From: Candidatus Omnitrophota bacterium
Lineage (GTDB): Bacteria; Omnitrophota; Gorgyraeia; JABMQH01
DNA length: 6,823 nt
Reading direction: 5' to 3'
NCBI GenBank assembly: GCA_026387595.1
Contig: JAPLLL010000033.1
Location: 5,814-12,636 of the forward strand
The notes beneath the pieces were generated by a model that saw only the letters and a list, made by a program, of their open reading frames with translations, was not told the DNA's origin and did no database searches. This document shows, in pieces, positions 6,124 through 6,823 of the stretch. A program made the translations under genes and the position numbers. Numbering within the stretch: the stretch's first letter is position 1; every line of letters begins with the position of its first letter.

Positions 6124-6589
6124 TTAAAGCGTTATTGCCAGCCGCTTATCCTTGCTTTTGCCTTTCAATATGTCTCCGTCTTCCTTGTATTTTTTCAAAA
6201 GAAAATGCGTGACTGTGCCGCGCACGTTTTCCATTGGCGCGAGTTTTTCAGCAACAAAATTTGCAACCGTATGTATGTTTTTCCCCTCCACCACCAGAAG
6301 CAGGTCATAGCCGCCGCTTAGCAGGGAACTGGTATATCCTTTCTGCGATGTGGTCGAACCCCACGTTTTTCTGCGGGGTCAGGCGGACCTCTATCAGCGC
6401 GCGCACATCGCCCTTTTCTTCCTTGGCCAGTTCTTTGTTGATGATGGTTTTATATTTAAGTATGACACCGTCTTTTTCGTATTTTTTTATGGCACCCTTG
6501 ACTGTCTGGGTCGATTTACCTACCATCTTGCCTATCTCTTCAGGAGTAAGCCTTGCGTCTTTTTCCAGTATTTCCAGTATCTCATCCAT
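6124..6589 (-). pseudogene. Lrp/AsnC-family transcriptional regulator, broken by a small deletion/frameshift
   Basis: The N-terminal half (6589 to about 6326) is a winged helix-turn-helix: LTPEEIGKMVGKSTQTVKGA (residues 14-33), then a linker and the first strand of the RAM ligand-binding domain (ALIEVRLTP, 64-72), ending at IYQFP. This frame goes astray and stops at 6305. The rest of the RAM domain is in another frame from about 6324 to the TAA at 6124-6126: LLSGGYDLLLVVEG, then a helix and the final strands, 66 residues. Relatives usually read FPEV...Y.LSGxYDLLL, about nine residues between F and S; only 7 bases are present, so about 20 bases are missing. The intact product would be about 160 residues, normal for the family. 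ATG at 6587-6589 has AAAGGAG 8 bases upstream and a good promoter. It presumably sensed an amino acid and controlled the downstream aminotransferase (inferred). Confidence 0.85.
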
Positions 6590-6609
6590 AAATTATTCTC
6601 CTTTCTGTT

Positions 6610-6638
6610 ATTGTATCATTAAATTAGCTCAATGGCAA
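6610..6638 (-). promoter_or_regulatory. Sigma-70-type promoter of the Lrp-type regulator/aminotransferase genes
   Basis: On the minus strand TTGCCA (6633-6638, five of six) and TACAAT (6610-6615, five of six) are 17 bases apart. The predicted start near 6603 leaves a very short leader, with the AAAGGAG ribosome site (about 6598-6604) at or near the 5' end of the mRNA. Confidence 0.7.
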
Positions 6639-6640
6639 TT

Positions 6641-6670
6641 GAAGCCTGCAGCGTTAACATCTGGGGCTTC
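6641..6670. promoter_or_regulatory. 30-bp imperfect palindrome upstream of the Lrp promoter; possible operator
   Basis: GAAGCC (6641-6646) and GGCTTC (6665-6670) are perfect inverted arms placed symmetrically around a central GTTAAC (6653-6658). The element ends 2 bases before the -35 box. Lrp/AsnC proteins commonly bind dyads near their own promoters, so an autoregulatory site is plausible. It has no downstream T-run, so it is unlikely to be the cobO terminator. Confidence 0.35.
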
Positions 6671-6710
6671 ATCCCGAGACAGCATCGTATTCATAATTAC
6701 TGCCGAGGGA

Positions 6711-6823
6711 CTAAAACTCGATTCCTCTCCGGGCCTTTACGCCGCTGCGGAACGGGTGCTTTTCCTCGCGCATGTACGTAACATAATCAGCGCAGGCGAT
6801 CAGCTTAGCGGTCGCGCCCCTGC
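6711..6823 (-). CDS. cobO: Cob(I)yrinic acid a,c-diamide (corrinoid) adenosyltransferase, C-terminal fragment
   Basis: Only the last 36 codons are in the window, entering from the right edge and ending at TAG 6711-6713. The peptide RGATAKLIACADYVTYMREE then KHPFRSGVKARRGIEF closely resembles the conserved C-terminus of the CobA/CobO/BtuR family (E. coli BtuR ends with ADTVSELRPVKHAF...GVKAQIGIDY), including the preceding GRGA segment. The enzyme transfers the 5'-deoxyadenosyl group of ATP to reduced corrinoids in the cytosol, making adenosylcobalamin precursors. The ATP-binding P-loop lies outside the window. It is on the same strand as the Lrp-type gene, but a 121-base gap with a separate promoter suggests a different transcription unit. 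It could be named btuR or cobA in other schemes. Confidence 0.75.
   Translation of the reverse strand, partial: RGATAKLIACADYVTYMREEKHPFRSGVKARRGIEF

Noticed and set aside
6672..6710. Terminator hairpin right after cobO
   Set aside because: Arms (TCCC..GGCAG-type, 4 + 5 bp with a 2x2 mismatch) leave a 17-base loop and no T-run follows; too weak to call.

Overview
The window is a compact bacterial segment with every recognised gene on the minus strand, so it reads right to left. No rRNA, tRNA, CRISPR array or insertion sequence was seen. Gene content (CobO, Lrp/AsnC plus aminotransferase, a TMTC-like membrane glycosyltransferase, a lipid-type operon) and a GC-rich CCCGCC-TTT-GGCGGG palindrome between genes suggest an environmental, probably metagenome-derived bacterium. 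Omnitrophota is my best guess, but this is an impression from gene style and is not proven by the sequence.

Right block (about 3314-6823), in transcription order. The last 36 codons of a cobalamin adenosyltransferase (cobO type) enter from the right edge. After a 121-base gap holding a near-consensus promoter and a 30-bp dyad comes an Lrp/AsnC-family regulator, then a class I/II PLP aminotransferase, then a TMTC-like multi-spanning glycosyltransferase with C-terminal TPR repeats. The regulator and the aminotransferase are both broken by a frame change. At each break, conserved family sequence is missing, about 20 bases in the regulator and about 44 bases in the aminotransferase. They are either adjacent pseudogenes or two assembly errors.

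Left block (1-3317). A consensus-like promoter (TTGACA, 17-base spacer, TATACT), whose -35 overlaps the stop codon of the TPR gene, drives a tightly overlapping operon. The order is a 61-residue excisionase-type HTH protein, a PlsC-family acyltransferase, a two-domain protein with an N-terminal SRPBCC (START/cyclase-like) domain and a C-terminal domain closely resembling cyanobacterial long-chain acyl-ACP reductase (AAR), and a GMC-type FAD oxidoreductase with a four-cysteine cluster motif that runs off the left edge. Overlaps are 4, 8 and 8 bp.

The left operon is the most interesting part. AAR makes fatty aldehydes from acyl-ACP in cyanobacterial alkane synthesis, where its partner is aldehyde-deformylating oxygenase. 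Here no such partner is visible. The reductase is instead fused to a lipid-binding-type domain and coupled to an acyltransferase and an alcohol/aldehyde-oxidoreductase-like flavoprotein. I infer an uncharacterised long-chain aldehyde, alcohol or ether/wax-type lipid pathway. The product cannot be read from this window.
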